Of a stretch of DNA of 64,000 bases, positions 24,394 to 32,581 are shown piece after piece. Source of the DNA: an uncultured Oscillospiraceae bacterium (GTDB lineage: Bacteria; Bacillota; Clostridia; Oscillospirales; Acutalibacteraceae); assembly GCA_902492455.1 (NCBI GenBank), contig CABULH010000017.1, forward strand, positions 1-64,000, given 5' to 3'. Within the stretch, counting starts at the first letter, position 1; every line of letters starts with the position of its first letter. The translations under genes and the position numbers were made by a program. The notes beneath the pieces are model-generated. The model was given only the letters and a program-made list of their open reading frames with translations. It was not told the origin of the DNA and did not search any database.

Positions 24394-25242
24394 ATGAATA
24401 TTCTGGAAATTCTCAAGTCGATTCTCCAGGGCATTGTCCAGGGCATCACCGAATGGCTGCCGATCAGCAGCACCGGTCATATGCTGCTGCTGGATCAATT
24501 CCTGCACATGACGGTATCGGATGATCCGGTGCGCAATCAGGCCTTTTTCGATTTGTTCAAGGTGGTGATCCAGTTCGGCTCCATCCTGGCGGTGATTGTG
24601 CTGTATTTTCACAAGCTGAATCCCTTCTCCGGGAAGAAATCCCCCCTGGAGCGGAAGGACACCTGGAAGCTGTGGGGCAAGGTGCTCATCGCCAGCATCC
24701 CGGCGGGGGTCATCGGCATCGCCTTTGACGATCTCATCGACGGCGTGCTGTCCTCCCCCTATGTCATCGCCGCTACCTTGATTATTTACGGCCTGCTTTT
24801 CATTGTGCTGGAAAGCCTGCACCGCAAGCCCAAGGTCAACAGCTTCGGCGAGCTGAACATCCCCACGGTGCTGCTCATCGGCGTCTGCCAGATGCTGGCG
24901 CTGATCCCCGGCACCTCCCGCTCCGGCGCCACCATCTTGGGCGCGGTGGCCCTGGGCTGTTCCCGCTATGTGGCGGCGGAGTTCTCCTTCTTCATGGCGA
25001 TTCCCGCCATGGTGGGGGGCAGCGGCATCAAGATGCTGAAGTTCGCGATGGATTACGGCCTGGGCTTCTCCGGCCTGGAGCTGGCGGTGCTGCTCACCGG
25101 TACCGTTGTGGCCTTCCTGGTTTCCCTGCTGGTGATTAAGTTCCTGATGAGCTTCATCAAAAAGCACGATTTCAAGCCCTTCGGCTATTACCGCATTGCG
25201 CTGGGCCTGCTGGTGATCCTCTATTTTGCGGTGTTCCAGTAA
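24394..25242 (+). CDS. uppP: Undecaprenyl-diphosphatase
   Basis: A 282-residue polytopic membrane protein; ATG 24394 has GGAGGG upstream. It has both BacA/UppP signature regions: ITEWLPISSTGHMLL (about residues 16-30) and LIPGTSRSGATI (about 172-183), plus QFGSILAVIVLYF. The enzyme dephosphorylates undecaprenyl diphosphate, recycling the lipid carrier for cell-wall synthesis, and can confer bacitracin tolerance. A degraded copy of its 3' end, including the terminator, lies 1.8 kb downstream. Confidence 0.95.
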   Translation: MNILEILKSILQGIVQGITEWLPISSTGHMLLLDQFLHMTVSDDPVRNQAFFDLFKVVIQFGSILAVIVLYFHKLNPFSGKKSPLERKDTWKLWGKVLIASIPAGVIGIAFDDLIDGVLSSPYVIAATLIIYGLLFIVLESLHRKPKVNSFGELNIPTVLLIGVCQMLALIPGTSRSGATILGAVALGCSRYVAAEFSFFMAIPAMVGGSGIKMLKFAMDYGLGFSGLELAVLLTGTVVAFLVSLLVIKFLMSFIKKHDFKPFGYYRIALGLLVILYFAVFQ

Positions 25243-25258
25243 GAAGATTAAGAAGCAA

Positions 25259-25297
25259 ACAACCCGTGCCGCGGATGTCCGCGGTACGGGTTTGCTT
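25259..25297 (+). terminator. uppP terminator
   Basis: AACCCGTGCCGCGGA/TCCGCGGTACGGGTT with a TG loop, then GCTTTTTC. A close copy lies at 27042-27084. Confidence 0.85.
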
Positions 25298-25326
25298 TTT
25301 CAAACGGATGGAGCGGGGATTCTCAC

Positions 25327-25593
25327 TCATTCGTGGGAAGGCGAATCGTCGAACTGCGCTTTGATGGCTTCGTTTATCCGCGCGTCCATACCATCGGGCA
25401 ACAGAAGAAGGTCCTCCTCCTTGATGGATATTTCAGCGATATCGTCTTTCTCTCCATACTGAGGGAAGTTTACGAGAACATATCCCTTCACGCTGGGTTC
25501 TATACAGATCCACCCCTGCATTCCTTTATGTACGCCAAACTTTGCGTAGCTTTCCTTTTCCACAATGACCTCAACGCATTCCATCATTTTCAT
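25327..25593 (-). CDS. Candidate immunity protein (copy 1)
   Basis: An 88-residue acidic protein; start 25593 has GGAGG 9 nt upstream, inside the last codons of the toxin-like gene, so translation is coupled. Sequence such as HKGMQGWICIEPSVKGYVLV and GEKDDIAEISIKEEDLLLLP looks like a small beta-barrel protein. It is nearly identical to the interrupted copy at 26250-26765. Its position right behind a toxin-like gene, its small size and the duplication suggest an immunity protein; no family was recognised. The region is more AT-rich than its surroundings. Confidence 0.6.
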   Translation of the reverse strand: MKMMECVEVIVEKESYAKFGVHKGMQGWICIEPSVKGYVLVNFPQYGEKDDIAEISIKEEDLLLLPDGMDARINEAIKAQFDDSPSHE

Positions 25594-25594
25594 A

Positions 25595-26152
25595 TTATTT
25601 ACCTCCATACGGTGTAGTTAATTGAATTTGTCCGTTGGGATAGACCATCCAGCCTGTAATAAAAGATACCATGCCGGCTCTGTCTTTTCGAGGGATTTCT
25701 ACCCGTATACTGAGGCGTTGGCCATCTTTATTGAGAAATCCTAAAGTATAATCTCCGGATATATATTTCTCCAAGCCTTGCTTTTCAATTTCACTTTTCA
25801 GCCAATTTGAGTCCTCAACAGAATACCCCCAGCTTTCAAACGCTTTATTCTTGCCATGCTTATAAACATTGTCAGGATCAAATAAGTAAGGGTTAAATTT
25901 CGAATAAGGACAGTTGGATGAGCTTTGAGTGAATACATCATTGTAAGGGACTGCTTCTAAAATGCAATGGCAAAAGGGATGGTGCGGCCATTGGGGAGTC
26001 TTTTCTTTCGAGAACCAACATTCATCCAGTTTGAGGCATTCTGCGCAATGACTATCGCTCAAATTCCTGTGTATCCACTTGTTCCATTTTGGTGGGGTCG
26101 GCGGCCGCTCACCCCATATCGCTGCTTTGAAGACTTCCGATAAATAGTCCAA
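25595..26152 (-). CDS. MuF-tail/DUF6883-like candidate polymorphic toxin
   Basis: A 185-residue protein. The N-terminal part has a Cys/His cluster (HCAECLKLDECWF...HHPFCHCILEAVP) like the metal-binding end of phage MuF head-morphogenesis proteins. The C-terminal 90 residues (NKAFESWGYSVEDSNWLKSE...LSIRVEIPRKDRAGMVSFITGW) resemble the DUF6883 domain found at the end of polymorphic toxins. I infer a displaced toxin tip with partial carrier. The immunity-like gene follows directly. It could equally be a tip remnant cut from a longer phage toxin. Lower GC suggests transfer. Confidence 0.55.
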   Translation of the reverse strand: MDYLSEVFKAAIWGERPPTPPKWNKWIHRNLSDSHCAECLKLDECWFSKEKTPQWPHHPFCHCILEAVPYNDVFTQSSSNCPYSKFNPYLFDPDNVYKHGKNKAFESWGYSVEDSNWLKSEIEKQGLEKYISGDYTLGFLNKDGQRLSIRVEIPRKDRAGMVSFITGWMVYPNGQIQLTTPYGGK

Positions 26153-26249
26153 CCCGATTCTCCTTTCGTATGATCTTCTTCTCTTGGCGAAAATACAGTT
26201 CGATTTCTTTCTATAAAGGTCTCGGAGAGGGGAAAGAGGGGATTCTCAC

Positions 26250-26765
26250 TTATTCGCGGGAAGGCGAATCGTTGAACTGCGCTTTGATGGCTTCGTTTAT
26301 CCGCGCGTCCATACCATCGATTGACAAGAGGAAACAGGCCGGATGGGGCGAAAAAGGGCGGCTGACTGCGTTCTCGTTCTCGGCTTGCGCCAGCAAGCCG
26401 TCGAACTGCGGCCTTGCCGGCCACCCTTTTTCATCTCCCTTCCGGTCCCTTGAGAGTTTACCGGAAGCCAACCGTGTTCCCGCCAAGGCGGACGACGAGA
26501 TAACGCAGTCGGGGGCACGGTTGGCCCCGGTAAACCCTGTTTCCCTTTGTCAATCGATGGTACCCTCAGGCAACAGAAGAAGGTCCTCTTCCTTGATGGA
26601 TATTTCGGCGATATCGTCTTTTTCTCCATACTGAGGGAAGTTTACGAGAACATATCCCTTCACGCTGGGTTCTATACAAATCCACCCCTGCATTCCTTTA
26701 TGTACGCCATCCTTTGCGTATTTTTCTTTTTCCACAATTACTTCTACGCAATCCATTTCTTTCAT
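26250..26765 (-). pseudogene. Second immunity gene copy, split by a MITE
   Basis: Reading leftward from ATG 26765 (GGAGG upstream), the protein matches copy 1 until LLLLPEG. It is then broken at a TA dinucleotide and resumes after the insertion as GMDARINEAIKAQFNDSPSRE then stop (26313-26250). Just upstream, an APYGGQ-stop fragment matches the toxin end (TPYGGK), so a second toxin once stood there too. Confidence 0.75.
26314..26560. mobile_element. 247-bp MITE with 25-bp terminal inverted repeats and TA target duplication
   Basis: The left end CCATCGATTGACAAGAGG and the right end complement CCATCGATTGACAAAGGG match over about 25 bp with one or two differences. TA lies on both outer sides (26312-26313 and 26561-26562). 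The uninterrupted sister gene gives the empty site. TA duplication and this size are typical of non-autonomous IS630/mariner-type elements. It encodes no transposase. Confidence 0.8.
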
Positions 26766-26839
26766 CTTACTGACCTCCATACGGTGCAATGCAGATAAGA
26801 ACATTTGTTCTATATTATACACTGTATTCCAAATTTTGT

Positions 26840-27029
26840 CAAGGCTATTCCGGCTTCTGCATCGGGCAAGCGCGTCATAGTGGGGGAGGGGACATCAAGG
26901 TGCTGAAATTTAGGCTGGATTGCAGTCTGGGCTTCTCCGGGTTAGCTGCCGGCGGTGCTGCTCACCGGCACCATTGTGGCTTTCCTGGTTTCCCTGCTGG
27001 TGATCCTCTATTTTGTGGTGTTCCAGTAA
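26840..27029 (+). pseudogene. Degraded copy of the uppP 3' end
   Basis: Short blocks match uppP: ATCAAGGTGCTGAA, GGCTTCTCCGG, GGCGGTGCTGCTCACCGG, TTCCTGGTTTCCCTGCTGGT and ATCCTCTATTTTG, ending GTGTTCCAGTAAGAAGAT as in the intact gene. Frame is not kept. With the matching terminator it brackets the toxin-immunity locus. Confidence 0.75.
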
Positions 27030-27041
27030 GAAGATAAGAAG

Positions 27042-27084
27042 CAAACAGCCCGTGTCACGGATGTCCGCGACACGGGCTGTTGCT
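27042..27084 (+). terminator. Copy of the uppP terminator
   Basis: CAGCCCGTGTCACGGA/TCCGCGACACGGGCTG around a short TG-containing loop. It is a diverged duplicate of 25259-25297 with compensating stem changes (GCCGC to GTCAC). Confidence 0.75.
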
Positions 27085-27095
27085 ATATAGAATAG

Positions 27096-27662
27096 CTATT
27101 TTGCGACTTTCCAATCTGAAACAGTGATTTCGTAATAGCAATACTCACCGCTGATCTGTTCATGTTCTAAAATTTCTTTATACGCGGTTTTTATATGGCG
27201 TAAGCCGCTTTTTTGCAGGACTCGTCCGCTGGCGGGATTGTCCTTGTGATGGTAAGAATAGATTCTCTGCGCGCCTAGAACGGTAAAAGCAAAATCTATG
27301 ACACAGTTACACGCTTCCGTCATGATTCCCTTATTCCAGTGCTTTCTGCTCAGCGCGTAGTGAATGGAAAGACTGTTGTTTATGTCGTCGATATCGGCAA
27401 GATATAGATAACCAATGGCCTCAGCATTCTTTTTCAATACGATAACCCAGTGATAAGTATCCGATTTTTCGTATTCATTTATCCAACCCGAAAGCAAGGT
27501 TTTCGTTTCGTCTATATTCTTGTGTGGTTTCCATTGCCAAAAACGACAAACTTCCGGATCGGTTACCCAGTTGCGATACATATCATCCGCATCGGAAATT
27601 TGATGCCTTCTAAGAACAAGGCGATTTGTTTCCAAGAATTGTGTTCCTACGTGATGAAGCAT
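27096..27662 (-). CDS. GNAT-family N-acetyltransferase (RimJ/RimL type)
   Basis: A 188-residue Acetyltransf_3 protein with FLETNRLVLRRHQISDADDM at the start, WKPHKNIDETKTLLSGWINE, HYALSRKHWNKGIMTEA (acetyl-CoA site) and HHKDNPASGRVLQKSGL. It is AT-richer than surrounding genes, which suggests acquisition. Single leftward gene; substrate unknown. Confidence 0.88.
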   Translation of the reverse strand: MLHHVGTQFLETNRLVLRRHQISDADDMYRNWVTDPEVCRFWQWKPHKNIDETKTLLSGWINEYEKSDTYHWVIVLKKNAEAIGYLYLADIDDINNSLSIHYALSRKHWNKGIMTEACNCVIDFAFTVLGAQRIYSYHHKDNPASGRVLQKSGLRHIKTAYKEILEHEQISGEYCYYEITVSDWKVAK

Positions 27663-27765
27663 GGTGATTTCACCTCCGCTCAGTATCCATCCTTCCCGTG
27701 TATTGCTTTCCTATAGTCTAATTGTGGTGATGATAAATGTCAAATGGGTTGTGGATTAAGGGGGC

Positions 27766-27818
27766 TTGACAATTATATCTTACAAGTGTAAGATATAAAC
27801 ACTTACAGTTGTAAGATA
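27766..27818 (+). promoter_or_regulatory. BlaI-type operator-promoter
   Basis: TTGACA (27766-27771) is followed after 17 nt by TAAGAT. Two dyads overlap and follow the -10: TATCTTACAAGTGTAAGATA (27776-27795) and CTTACAGTTGTAAG (27802-27815). TACAnnTGTA cores are the classic BlaI/MecI operator, so the downstream operon should be self-repressed. Confidence 0.8.
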
Positions 27819-27831
27819 AGGAGGGATCGGG

Positions 27832-28221
27832 ATGCGCGCCCTGCCGCATATTTCCGACGCGGAGCTGGAGCTGATGCAGATTTTATGGAAGAACCGGGAG
27901 GAGGAGGGATATCTTCCTCTGAGCACGGCGGAAATTATGGAGCGGCTGGGAACCGGCTGGTCGGTTTCCACCGTTTTCACCCTGCTGTCCCGGCTGGTGA
28001 ATAAGGGGGCGCTCGCCTGCCGCAAGGAGGGCAGAGCCAACCTATACACCGCTTTGATCCGGGAGGAGGAATACCGGGGCCGGGAGACCCGGCGGCTGGT
28101 GGACCGGCTGTATGCCGGTTCCCTCAAGGACATGGTGGCCTCCCTATGCGACGAGCGGGTGAGTCCCCGGGAGCTGGAGGAGCTGGCAGCGCTTCTGGAA
28201 GAAAAGAGGAAGGGTTTATGA
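27832..28221 (+). CDS. BlaI/MecI-family transcriptional repressor
   Basis: A 129-residue winged-helix protein: ISDAELELMQILWKN at the start, LSTAEIMERLGTGWSVSTVFTL with the recognition helix (about 35-55) and NKGALACRKEGRANLYTALI wing. The C-terminal dimerisation region is present (LVDRLYAGSLKDMVASL). Family members bind TACAnnTGTA dyads and are inactivated by a partner M56 membrane protease, which is encoded next with a 4-bp overlap. No beta-lactamase gene is present, so the regulon is probably envelope-related. Confidence 0.92.
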   Translation: MRALPHISDAELELMQILWKNREEEGYLPLSTAEIMERLGTGWSVSTVFTLLSRLVNKGALACRKEGRANLYTALIREEEYRGRETRRLVDRLYAGSLKDMVASLCDERVSPRELEELAALLEEKRKGL

Positions 28222-29627
28222 GGGGGGCGGTGCTCCAGGCCCTGCCCACCCTGGCGCTGGTTTCCCTGCTGGCGGTGATTCTGCTGCTGCTGGCGCCGGT
28301 GCTGAACCGCCGCGCCGCCGCCGGGGTGCGGTGTTTGATCTGGGGGGCGCTGCTGCTGCGGTTGCTGCTGCCCTTTTCCCTTTACGCGCCGATTCAAGTG
28401 GATGTGGAGGTGCCGGCGGACAGCCGGCTGCTGCCGTTGGAGGATGATTCGGCCGGCATATCCGGCGTTGCCGGTCCCCAGGAGGAAGAAGCGGCGAAGC
28501 CGTCCGGGAGGGCTTTCCCCTGGGGGCTGCTGGTTTGGGGCGCCGGGGCGGCGATGTTCTGGGGCTGGCACGCGGGGGTGATGCTCCGCTTTAGGCGGCG
28601 GGCGGAGAGGATGCGGCGGCCCTGGCCGCCGGAATGGCCCCAGCCGGAGGGCATGTCCGCCCGGGTATCCGCCGGGGTGACCGGCCCGGTTTTGGTGGGA
28701 TGGCGGCGGCCGAGGCTGTATCTGCCCGCCGAAGGCTGGGACGGGGAGGCGTTGGAATGGGTTTACGCTCACGAGGATCGGCATCGCCGTTCGGGGGACA
28801 TCCTCATCAAGTACGGCCTGCTGCTGGTTCGGGGGCTGCTGTGGTTCCATCCGGTGGTGCATTGGCTGGCTTTCCAGCTGCGGCGGGATCTGGAGCTGCG
28901 CTGTGACGAGGCGGTGCTGAAGAATTTGGAGGCCGGGCAGCGGCTGGCTTATGGCGAGATTCTGCTGCGGATGGCGGGCCGGGGCCGGGGACGGGGGCTG
29001 CCCTTCCCGGCGGCCGGATTCCTGGGCAGGCGTTCCCTGATGCGGGAACGGATCGAGGAGGTCCTGCGGGAGGGCAGGCGCAGGCGGGGGACCTGGCTGC
29101 TGCTGCCGGTGGCGGCGATGCTGCTGGGGATCTCCCTGGTGGCGGTGATGCCCGTCGCCGCGGCGCTGCCGCTGCCTTTGCCGCCGGTTTCCCTGCCGCC
29201 GGGAAGCCCAGGCGAGGGGGAAACGGCTCAGCCGGAGAGCATCCGGCTCAGTTGGCCGGTGCCCGCTCACCGGCATATCACCGCCTCCTACGGCTACCGC
29301 TGGGGGACGCTCCACGGCGGCATCGACATTGCCGGGGGAGATGCGCCGGTGATAGGGGAAAGGGTGGTTGCCGCCGCGGACGGCGTGGTGGCGGAAGCCG
29401 GATATTCCCCGGAAGAGGGCAACTATCTCTGGCTGGATCACGGCGGCGGCTGGCGCACCTTTTACGCGCATCTGCAGGAAACGGAGGCGGCCGTGGGAAC
29501 GCGGGTGAAGCAGGGAGAGGGCATCGCCCGGGCGGGGAACACCGGAAGGGTGAGCGGGCCCCATCTTCATTTTGGACTGTACCACCAGGGGAAGGCCTGC
29601 GACCCGCTGCCCTATTTGATCGGATAA
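28218..29627 (+). CDS. M56 (BlaR1-type) membrane peptidase fused to an M23 LytM domain
   Basis: A 469-residue protein; ATG 28218 overlaps the repressor stop (ATGA). Residues 1-330 are M56-like: two N-terminal membrane helices, a cytoplasmic zinc motif AHEDRH and downstream CDEAVLKN with the third ligand Glu. A further helix (about 300-330) leads to an outside domain, SYGYRWGTLHGGIDIAG, LDHGGGWRTFYAHLQ and GRVSGPHLHFGLY, with intact M23 metal ligands (H-x3-D, H-x-H). BlaR1 normally carries a penicillin-binding sensor here, so replacement by a peptidoglycan-hydrolase domain is unusual. Confidence 0.88.
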   Translation: MRGAVLQALPTLALVSLLAVILLLLAPVLNRRAAAGVRCLIWGALLLRLLLPFSLYAPIQVDVEVPADSRLLPLEDDSAGISGVAGPQEEEAAKPSGRAFPWGLLVWGAGAAMFWGWHAGVMLRFRRRAERMRRPWPPEWPQPEGMSARVSAGVTGPVLVGWRRPRLYLPAEGWDGEALEWVYAHEDRHRRSGDILIKYGLLLVRGLLWFHPVVHWLAFQLRRDLELRCDEAVLKNLEAGQRLAYGEILLRMAGRGRGRGLPFPAAGFLGRRSLMRERIEEVLREGRRRRGTWLLLPVAAMLLGISLVAVMPVAAALPLPLPPVSLPPGSPGEGETAQPESIRLSWPVPAHRHITASYGYRWGTLHGGIDIAGGDAPVIGERVVAAADGVVAEAGYSPEEGNYLWLDHGGGWRTFYAHLQETEAAVGTRVKQGEGIARAGNTGRVSGPHLHFGLYHQGKACDPLPYLIG

Positions 29628-29661
29628 CGGGTGGAGCAGCGGCAAGCTTCAAGGGAAAAGG

Positions 29662-30897
29662 ATGGGGAAGATGAAAGGAAAGCAATGGCTGGCGATGGGA
29701 ATGGCGGTGCTGCTGCTGGGAAGCGGCTGGCCGTCGGCTCCGGCCCGGGCGGAGAGCGAAAGCGAGCTGCGGGACAAGCTGTCGGCGCTGGAACGCCAGG
29801 AACAGGAGCTGAAGGACAAGGCGGCGGCTTCCAAAAAGGATTTGCAGAATCGGCAGCAGCATTTGGAGGATCTCCGCGCCCAGATCGACAACATCGTCCG
29901 GCAGGTGAGGCTGCTGGACGGGGAACTGGAAGCGCTGGAAGCGGACATCGGGGAGAAGGACCGGCAGATTGAGGCGAAGGAAGAGGCGGCCGCCGGGCTG
30001 GAAACCGATATCGCCCAGCGGCGGCGGAAGCTGGGGACCAAGCTGCAGCGGATTTCTCAGACCGGGAGCTTTTCCAGCCTGCAGATGCTGCTGAATGCGG
30101 ACAGCTATGTGGATTATCTGGTGAAGAACCAGTGCATCCGGCAGATTACCGAGAAGGATCAGGCGGATATGGACGCGCTGGAAGCGGATATCCACGCCCT
30201 GGAGCAGGAGCGCAAGGCGCTGGAGGCGAGCCGTCTGGCGGTGGCGAAGCGCAAGGAGGAAGCGGAGGCCCTCCGGGGGCAAACCGACGGGAAAAAGCGG
30301 AGCATGGAAGCCGTTTACGCCCAGGTGCGGGACACGGTATCGGAAATGGAAAAGGATCAGAAGGTACTGGAGAAGAATCTCAAGGAAAACCAGAGGATGC
30401 AGGAGGAGATGGATAAAAAGATCGCGGCGCTGAACAAGAAGCCCAGCGAGGCGGGGGATTACAAGGGCGGCACCATGTTCTGGCCGGTGCCCACCATCCA
30501 CACCCTCAGCGACTGGTTCGGCCGCCTGCGGAACGGTAAGCCCCACAAGGGCATCGATATCGCCAACCATCCCACCATCCCGGTATACGGGCAGAAGATC
30601 GTCGCCGCGGCGGACGGCAAGGTGCTCACCGCCTTCACCGCCAATACCACCGGCGGCGGATACGGCTATCATGTGATTATCGACCACGGCACCGACGCCA
30701 AGGGGCAGCGGATCACCACCCTTTACGCCCATATGTCGGAGGTGTTCGTCAAAGCCGGGCAGACCGTCAAGGGCGGCGAGACGGTGCTGGGCAAGGCGGG
30801 CGACACCGGCCGGGTCAGCGGGCCCCATCTTCACTTTGAGGTGCGGGTCAACAACGTTTGCGTGGACCCCATCGGCAAGGGGTACGTCAAACCGTAA
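29662..30897 (+). CDS. EnvC-like M23 peptidase with coiled coil
   Basis: A 411-residue secreted protein. ATG 29662 or 29671 may start it. The signal peptide (LAMGMAVLLLGSGWPSAPARA) ends near residue 30. A long coiled coil (about residues 30-265) precedes an M23 domain with FGRLRNGKPHKGIDIANH, VIIDHG, LYAHMSEV and GRVSGPHLHFEVR, all zinc ligands present. Such proteins cut peptide cross-links or activate amidases at division sites. It follows the M56-M23 gene by 34 bp and probably shares its transcript. Confidence 0.92.
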   Translation: MGKMKGKQWLAMGMAVLLLGSGWPSAPARAESESELRDKLSALERQEQELKDKAAASKKDLQNRQQHLEDLRAQIDNIVRQVRLLDGELEALEADIGEKDRQIEAKEEAAAGLETDIAQRRRKLGTKLQRISQTGSFSSLQMLLNADSYVDYLVKNQCIRQITEKDQADMDALEADIHALEQERKALEASRLAVAKRKEEAEALRGQTDGKKRSMEAVYAQVRDTVSEMEKDQKVLEKNLKENQRMQEEMDKKIAALNKKPSEAGDYKGGTMFWPVPTIHTLSDWFGRLRNGKPHKGIDIANHPTIPVYGQKIVAAADGKVLTAFTANTTGGGYGYHVIIDHGTDAKGQRITTLYAHMSEVFVKAGQTVKGGETVLGKAGDTGRVSGPHLHFEVRVNNVCVDPIGKGYVKP

Positions 30898-30912
30898 GGA
30901 TAAAAGGATAAA

Positions 30913-30950
30913 AAGAGAGCCTGGGAACACATTCGTGTTCCCAGGCTCAG
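30913..30950 (-). terminator. Terminator, mainly for the leftward gene
   Basis: GAGCCTGGGAACAC/GTGTTCCCAGGCTC form a 14-bp stem with an ATTC loop. The U-run (TCTCTTTTT) is on the minus strand side. Confidence 0.8.
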
Positions 30951-31024
30951 CGTCTCAAAGAAGGCCTAAACGGAGACCGGTTCCTTACTATCGGGCGTGA
31001 TCCATCCATCACGCTGTGGGGGCC

Positions 31025-32281
31025 TTATGCCGCAGGCGGATTCAGACCGATATTCAGGATATGCAGAGTGTCGTTCCACCAATAGAGGTAGGGTTTGGTA
31101 TAACCCGCACCGGAAAGGAGGCGATTCAGTTTTGCGCAGTTATTGTCCGTCCACTGTTTAGCCTTGGCGTAGTCATTCGGGTTTTGAAACCGGATTGTGA
31201 GCATATTGCTTCCCGTCTGGTACTGGAGGCGGAAGATACGGATGGTTTCCGTTTCGTTATAGGCTGTGAGATAACAGCCTTGGCGCACATGGTAATAGAA
31301 AGGCGTGGGATCTTTACCGTCTCCGGGAATGCCAATAGAGTGGCTGTCATCCAATCCTTCCAGCTCATCGGGGGAAACACAGAAATAGTCGCGAAAAATA
31401 TACGGGTTTCCACTGGCGTCCGTCATGTCGGAGTCGTTCCATGTCGGGTCGATATATAGATAGCTTTTACCCTCTCCGTTTGCGAGGATGATTTCGTTCC
31501 ATGCATGGGAGCGATCCGCGCTTTCCCTGGTTATACACGCGGGGCCGTTGGGCGTTTGCGCCAGTACATAATCAAAGGCATACGCATAGCCCACGCATAC
31601 CGCGGAGCGCTTCACCAGGGCGCCGTAAATATCCCGGATATGCTTTCCCTGCAGGGACTGATCATAGGCTGCAAGTCGGCAAATTTCATCGTGTACAATC
31701 TCAGCCGTTTCCCATTCATCGGCATTTTTCGGAATTTTCGCCAGTATCGCAGCCGTGACACGGTCAATTTCCTTCTGCATGGAGGAAATATCGGACATAT
31801 CACTATTATATTGGAAGGAAACCAAGCCGCCGAAGGCGTAGGTCTGTCCCGCCTCCGGTTCAATAGGGCCTATGTGATCCACTATGCCGGAAACCCAAAA
31901 GCAGCCGACATCCAGATTCGACCAGTCAAACCTAACCAAATTTTTCACGTAGACGGTGGGCTCCATATTGCGGACAGCTTCCCTAATCTCTTGATTGGCT
32001 TCGTCCCACCGTTCCAGATCCTTGCCAAAATCCACTACTCGGACGCCGGGCGGCGGACCGTTTTTCGATTCATCCCCGGATGTCTCCCTAGATGAATCCT
32101 TGGAGGAGACGTGGATTCCCCCTCCATAAGAATGGTTAGCGGCGGGCTGGCTGGCGCAGCCTGTGAACATACTGGCATACAGTGCTGTGGCAAGCCCAAG
32201 GACAAAGTATAGTAAGCTTTTCTTCTTCCTGTTATTCCGGGGGGCAGAAGCGTTTTTTGATGACAGTATTATTGTTTTCAT
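31025..32281 (-). CDS. Transglutaminase-like lipoprotein
   Basis: A 418-residue protein, start taken at 32281 (MKTIILSSKN). A hydrophobic N-terminal stretch ends in SMFTGCAS, a lipobox-like site near residue 38, so it is probably membrane-anchored outside. The papain-like triad of bacterial transglutaminase-core proteins is visible: AVCVGYAYAFDYV (Cys), RSHAWNEI (His) and YLYIDPTWND (Asp). A C-terminal region with aromatic residues follows. Such domains act as proteases or cross-linkers; the substrate is unknown. Two-way isolated by terminators. Confidence 0.85.
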   Translation of the reverse strand: MKTIILSSKNASAPRNNRKKKSLLYFVLGLATALYASMFTGCASQPAANHSYGGGIHVSSKDSSRETSGDESKNGPPPGVRVVDFGKDLERWDEANQEIREAVRNMEPTVYVKNLVRFDWSNLDVGCFWVSGIVDHIGPIEPEAGQTYAFGGLVSFQYNSDMSDISSMQKEIDRVTAAILAKIPKNADEWETAEIVHDEICRLAAYDQSLQGKHIRDIYGALVKRSAVCVGYAYAFDYVLAQTPNGPACITRESADRSHAWNEIILANGEGKSYLYIDPTWNDSDMTDASGNPYIFRDYFCVSPDELEGLDDSHSIGIPGDGKDPTPFYYHVRQGCYLTAYNETETIRIFRLQYQTGSNMLTIRFQNPNDYAKAKQWTDNNCAKLNRLLSGAGYTKPYLYWWNDTLHILNIGLNPPAA

Positions 32282-32534
32282 CCTTATCTGTTCATTCCTT
32301 TTTATGGCAGACCGGTTGACGGATGTCGGTTTATATTTTATCCATAACATAATACTAAAATCTGATGAAACCATTTTATTCTTTCCGGGCTACAAAGCGT
32401 TATCCTCCTTACTGGGTGTCAGCCCAGCGGCGTCGTCTGCCTTTTCTGGCACAATTCATCCTCGATGAAAGTTAGTATAACATGGAGGCAAAACGGAGTC
32501 AACAGGTCAGAATCCTTTCCGCCAAGCCGTGAGG

Positions 32535-32573
32535 AAACCAAAAAATCCCGGAAGCGCGGGAGCGCTTCCGAGA
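32535..32573 (-). terminator. Terminator of the CofE-like gene
   Basis: CGGAAGCGCT/GCGCTTCCG-type stem; on the minus strand it is followed by GGGATTTTTT. Confidence 0.7.
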
Positions 32574-32581
32574 CGGATGAA

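Noticed and set aside
27780..29645. 621-codon open frame antisense to the BlaI and M56-M23 genes
   Set aside because: The opposite strand has clear families with motifs and operators; this frame has only Pro/Arg/Gln-rich composition.
29278..30930. 550-codon open frame antisense to the EnvC-like gene
   Set aside because: No ribosome site or motif, and the sense gene is well supported by intact M23 ligands.
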